64,000 bases of DNA from Arbacia lixula. Its lineage: Eukaryota; Echinodermata; Echinoidea; Arbacioida; Arbaciidae. Each line of letters starts with the position of its first letter. The first letter of the stretch is position 1. Shown here one piece after another: positions 59,912-64,000 of the stretch. The position numbers and the translations under genes were made by a program. The notes beneath the pieces are model-generated. The model saw only the letters and a program-made list of their open reading frames with translations, made no database searches and was not told the origin of the DNA. The stretch lies in contig OZ022591.1 in the NCBI GenBank assembly GCA_963669155.1, positions 16,293,860 through 16,357,859 on the forward strand, given 5' to 3'.

Positions 59912-62644
59912 TCAACTGTTGAATCCCGCGTATTTTTTATATGATTTTCTAAATAGCCATGACGGAAACTCCTCTTTGATGAAGCGCCATTAAATGCATG
60001 ATTTGAAATTATACTTATTGGCACGTTAAACATTGTTATTTGTAACTATGATTTACCCTCATTTACCGGGAGCAATACTCATAGTTTGAAATAATAATTA
60101 CAACCGCAATTATTTAGGTCACGCTCGTGTTTTTCCCTTCAATTCACAATTTCCTTCATCTGTCTGTATAACGACAGCAGAGGAATGGCAGAAGTCTAAT
60201 AAGAAATGTTGCTCTTTTGTCAGCATCCGTGCTCCAAGGCCTAATTCAGTTCAATTAAAATCGAATATATTCGGCTCTTTTGTTCAAATGAACCATGAAA
60301 TACGAATACAACTGTAAATCACATTTGAGACGAAATGAGACAAAAACATGAACATGCTCTCATTTAAAGAGTACATCGGGTCAAAATGAAGGCGGTGAAG
60401 GTCTTCGCATAATTTAGTCTCATACATTTTCACAGTTAAGGGTTCGCATGTCCTCCGTCATATTACTAATTCATTCGGACTTCATTGCATAGCAGTTGAA
60501 CTCCTTTTATGATATCACAATATGACAATTAAGTTGACAACACCGATTATAATACTGTAATCATTTCAATGTACTTCACGTATTTAAAAAGTTAATATTT
60601 GTAATCGATTTGACATTATCGATTGATTCAATCAATTCCTGTTGATGTATATTACCTATTGGTGTTCTTATATTGTACAGCAATGCTGTGGTTTATCTTT
60701 GCTATGTATGCCTATATATTTTTGTACAGGGTAAGTGTGGGGAATTGGAGACCCTTAAGCACATCTGCATAATTTACATAAACATGAAATATGTTACACA
60801 TATAGGAATTGTTGTATTCTCTTCAGTAACTTCTTCTCTTTATTTGGTAACAAAATTGTGGTCATGATGTAACTGATTGATAAGATTAATAACGTCATCA
60901 ACAAAGGTCTCTCATTATAAACACGTGAAGGTAATAAGGGACAGTTATAAATCAAGTCACTTTAAATGCAATTTGAATGAAAATGAGATTTTTATAGTTA
61001 GTTCAAACACTTTTTGAGAGGGGGAAATGCAGCCAAAGAATTGACTATTAATTTGAAACGAGTCTAACAAAATGTCGCTCAAAAATGTCTGTGTTTTTTT
61101 TTGGTTCAAAGTAATAAAGATGCTTTAAGTTATGTTTAAATGCTTTCAGAATAATGTTCTGGAAATGAAACTTTCACATTGATCAAACTCGGCATGAAAA
61201 CAACCACTTAAAATGAAATACATGCAATTTAGAATGGTCACATTAATATCCACATATGTGAAACCGTTTCATGATAGTGTCTTTCAACTTGAAATGAACA
61301 ACGGAGGAAAGTAAGCCGATTCATTTTTTATTCTGTGTAGTGACGTTTTTATTTGTTGTACTTTCGTGCAACTTAAAGTGTCAATGCTTTTTTGTCTTGG
61401 CATGGTCAATTTTTTTCTAACAATGTGACTAGTTCACAAACATCATGACCACCCTCTCCTTCTACGCCCATTTTTATCTCATTTGTTTTCGGTTTAAACA
61501 CCGAAGCCGACGTAAGCTAACAGCAATCTTGTGTAAGTTTTATAAATAACTGGGAGAAATGTCCTGAAAGAATACAAACACATGTTGTTACTGAAAATGT
61601 TACTATTTTCTAAATGATATTTATTAGTAATGTGACTTTTACATTAAAAACACTAACATAATTAAACATTCAATCTAGATATCTTAGTATTGCACAAAAC
61701 ATTCACAACAACATATCCCATCTTGGTGTCCCCCATTTCCTACACACATTACTGATCAGACACCATTCATAATGTCAAATGCATCACCCATTCACAACAC
61801 CCAATGGCCATAAGTCTTCTGTAATGTTTTGCACGATAAACAAACTTCATATTAAAATTGTTTGTTAGGAGCCACCCCTAACTATTTGAATACACCACAA
61901 CATTCAATAAAACTTGGGATTTTAAATCACAGCAAAATTTTGTATCCACGTATCAGCATACAGACACCGTGCATGAAGCTGCGTCTTACTTTCACAAAGA
62001 TGCTACAGTAACACAAATTCTCAACATAAATACTGTAAAGGCAATTCAATAACACTTAAGCTAAAGATACTGTGATGTAATTCGGCCTAGTAGCTCGAAA
62101 GTAATGATAAATGGGACAAATATCTACAAGCTCTAGTTTCTCCTTTGCACCCCTTCACAAAGCAAACTTAAATTGACCTCTTTTTTTAATCTTAGTATGA
62201 TCACTTGTATAACTTTATTGCGAAAAGGTAAATGAAATATCACATTTTTATGGAAATATGTTTGTGAGAGTTCACATAAATTGCTGGTGGATTTTCGTAA
62301 TATTCATCTTGTTGGTGTTTGTGGAAAATATAAATTGAATCTTGCATCATTCGGTAGCAGGTACCACAAACATATGGTTTGGGCATTTTTTTCTGATGAA
62401 CTATTGTCAATAATGATAGATGCATCACATGAAAGAGCGCAAATATCTGCACACGATGAATCCCTTTTTTGCATTTAGTTTTATGTATTTCCATGTCTCT
62501 TATAGGCACATCTAGGTCTTCTGGTCATGCAAAACGAATCTTTGCTTTAAACAAATTAACCTAACTCACCATAGTGGAGTCATCATTAATGTAATTACAC
62601 TTGTTAAGCTGACGTGTTTGTTTGTTTTTCCACCCACCCACCAG
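59912..62644. other. Unique 3' part of the large intron
   Basis: AT-rich DNA without recognised repeats or genes. It is the longest repeat-free stretch here and leads up to the acceptor TTTTTCCACCCACCCACCAG. A conserved intronic enhancer could lie here, but nothing in the sequence alone shows one. Confidence 0.4.
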
Positions 62645-62888
62645 GTCGTGACTTTCCTCAACCTGCTTTACCAGTTCTTCGATTCGTGCATCGAGAAGTA
62701 TGACGTCTACAAGGTGGAGACCATTGGCGACGCCTATATGGTGGTCAGCGGCGTGCCCATCCGGAACGGCGACCAGCACGCGGCCGAGATCGCGTCTCTG
62801 GCTCTCGACATGGTTGCGGGGGTCAGTAACTTCCGCATCCCCCATCTCGGCGACGAGTCCGTTCTCCTGCGCGTCGGGGCTCATACAG
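62645..62888 (+). CDS. NIT-domain guanylate cyclase, exon 2 (catalytic core)
   Basis: This 244-nt exon follows CACCACCAG and ends CATACAG|GTGGGT, entering in phase 0 and leaving in phase 1. It encodes residues 486-566, from [20 protein letters not shown] to the beginning of the HTG motif. Joined to exon 1 it reads [14 protein letters not shown] with no residue missing relative to the class III cyclase family. In [12 protein letters not shown]510 sits where guanylate cyclases carry the guanine-recognising Glu (adenylyl cyclases have Lys), and D514 is the second metal-binding Asp. This supports an active GTP-using enzyme. The guanine-recognising Cys and the transition-state Asn/Arg lie in later exons beyond the window. 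A MITE (N2) begins 25 bp after the donor site. Confidence 0.94.
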
Positions 62889-62913
62889 GTGGGTCCACCC
62901 GTTCGTCATAGTC

Positions 62914-63110
62914 TAGTCCACCCCCTGGACTGTATTTAGCAATCCGCCGACAACGAACGTTGGTGGCGCATCACATACAAAATGATTTTTTTTCGGGCGG
63001 ACAGATTCGTGGAATCGTGCAATCAGTGGTCTGGCGCGGTGTGCGTATTATGTGTATCAGCGTGTGTGGGAGAATAAGCGGACGATAAAATACGGCCAGT
63101 ATCTGGACTA
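62914..63110. mobile_element. Family N MULE-like MITE, copy 2 (197 bp), next to exon 2
   Basis: Perfect inverted ends TAGTCCA and TGGACTA. A perfect 9-bp target duplication GTCATAGTC lies at 62905-62913 and 63111-63119. It has an extra internal stretch compared with N1. It sits 25 bp after the exon 2 donor and leaves the donor intact. Confidence 0.92.
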
Positions 63111-63200
63111 GTCATAGTCCAATACCTAGACTAGGATCATACATGGAATCTCATGCACCGCGCGATATACCCATTACCCACTACACACGCAACAGAAACT

Positions 63201-63593
63201 ACTTGGTGTTATACAAAACAAATTACACTTTTGAAAAATGATAAGAAAAAAGTTGCTCATCATGAATCAAGCTGAAATGAAGATGTGTGTAAGTAAAAGG
63301 ATGTCATATTTAGGAGCAGATTCAGTGATTTTTTATCATTCGAATAATTAAAAAAAAAATAGTAATTGTTTTACTTGTTTCTAGATCAGGATCAAAAGTT
63401 GTGTATGTATCAGAAAATTCATTTAAAACACAACAATGCCAATTGTGTATCATATTTGTCAACTTTATACTAGCAACTGTCAACACAGTGTTATCAATAG
63501 TCCATGATGCCCCTCGCAGAAAAGACCTTGTAGGTTAACATGTGTGATGGGAATGATCGTGTTCTTTATCAATTACCTGATACACACATAATG
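63201..63593. repeat. Family G repeat, copy 4, right arm missing
   Basis: It starts ACTTGGTGTTATACAAAACA and has the family words TGAATCAAGCTGAAATGA and CAATGCCAATTGTGTATCA. It ends near TACCTGATACACACA without the closing arm. Confidence 0.75.
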
Positions 63594-63662
63594 GAAGGTA
63601 GTGGTAATGATTACGAGACCCGTTATGTGGTACACCCTTTACTGCCATCGCCTTTTATGGTG

Positions 63663-64000
63663 GGTGTTTCACCAAGCTGTTCTTGAACTTGAATGACTTT
63701 ACGCACGCGACTGGTTACCCTTTCTTGTTCTAAATCAGATTCTAAATGATTTTGATTCCCAATAGCTTATGTTCAAATCTGGTGTTTAAAAAATTGAAAT
63801 CTTTGTTTTTAACAAGTGTCTGAATGCAAAATTTATGATTTGTCAAATTTGATTTTAATTGTTGGAAATTAACTCCCATTATATCCCTTCTATGAATATT
63901 CATGAGTATTCTAACAACGTGATTGGTCAATTGATGCTCGAAGAGCTCCGGATAGTTTTCACTATTTTTTCCTGGGGAGGACTGCGCATGCGCTATTTAC
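63663..64000. repeat. Family K element, copy 2, at the window edge
   Basis: It begins GGTGTTTCACCAAGCTGTTC. The interior is complementary to K1 (for example AATTAACTCCCA versus TGGGAGTTAATT). The far end is not clearly reached before the window stops. Confidence 0.7.

Larger units (their letters stand above)
33279..62644 (+). other. 29.4-kb intron of the guanylate cyclase gene
   Basis: The intron has a GT donor at 33279 and an AG acceptor at 62643-62644, and is phase 0. It interrupts the catalytic domain between the FSDIVGFT metal loop and the helix leading to KVETIGDAY. No other exon is needed, because exon 1 and exon 2 join without a gap in the family alignment. No independent gene was found inside it. 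It is filled with repeats, listed separately, and unique AT-rich sequence. Confidence 0.9.

Overview
The window looks like AT-rich nuclear DNA from an invertebrate animal. The features behind this are one gene with GT/AG introns and a very large intron, dense (GA/CT)n, (CA)n, (TA)n and trinucleotide microsatellites, many palindromic MITEs, and decayed LINE and Penelope-like fragments. A marine deuterostome, sea urchin-like in character, is my best guess. That guess rests on general character and on the gene family, not on a species-specific marker.

Only one protein-coding gene can be defended. It is the 5' part of a two-pass membrane guanylate cyclase on the + strand with an extracellular NIT (nitrate/nitrite-sensing type) domain. 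Exon 1 (31824-33278) encodes the N-terminus, TM1, the NIT-like ectodomain with five N-glycosylation sequons, TM2, the signalling helix and the start of the catalytic domain up to FSDIVGFT...SSPMQ. Exon 2 (62645-62888) continues at the next codon with VVTFLNLLY...[11 protein letters not shown]...HTG. The 29,366-bp intron between them cuts the catalytic domain in two. The remaining catalytic exons lie beyond the right edge. The domain order matches the NIT-GC class known from marine invertebrates, which has been linked to nitric-oxide signalling.

Upstream DNA (1-31.8 kb) is intergenic or belongs to something unseen. It is layered with transposon fossils: TTAA-flanked palindromic MITEs (families A, B, C, E), a hAT-like MITE (F), a G family of palindromic repeats, a long-TIR foldback element (D), LINE reverse-transcriptase relics near 6.6-7.4 and 29.2-30.2 kb, and long polypurine/polypyrimidine and CA tracts. 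Several nestings are clear: C in A, C in D, and E abutting B through one shared TTAA.

The big intron (33.3-62.6 kb) holds a foldback just after the donor, a 74-bp minisatellite, a LINE 3' end, an 86-bp minisatellite, a SINE-like copy, B with a nested F, families O, A, F, G and H, a Penelope-like relic with a hammerhead-type motif, a second hammerhead-like motif, a long (TTC)n tract, the palindrome P, and a MULE-like MITE (N1) nested in an O copy. A second N copy (N2), with a perfect 9-bp target duplication, sits 25 bp past the exon 2 donor.

Family letters (A-W) are labels for this window only. They were assigned by comparing copies by eye within the window, and no database was consulted. Repeat boundaries are good to a few bases where a target duplication or TTAA is quoted, and to tens of bases elsewhere.
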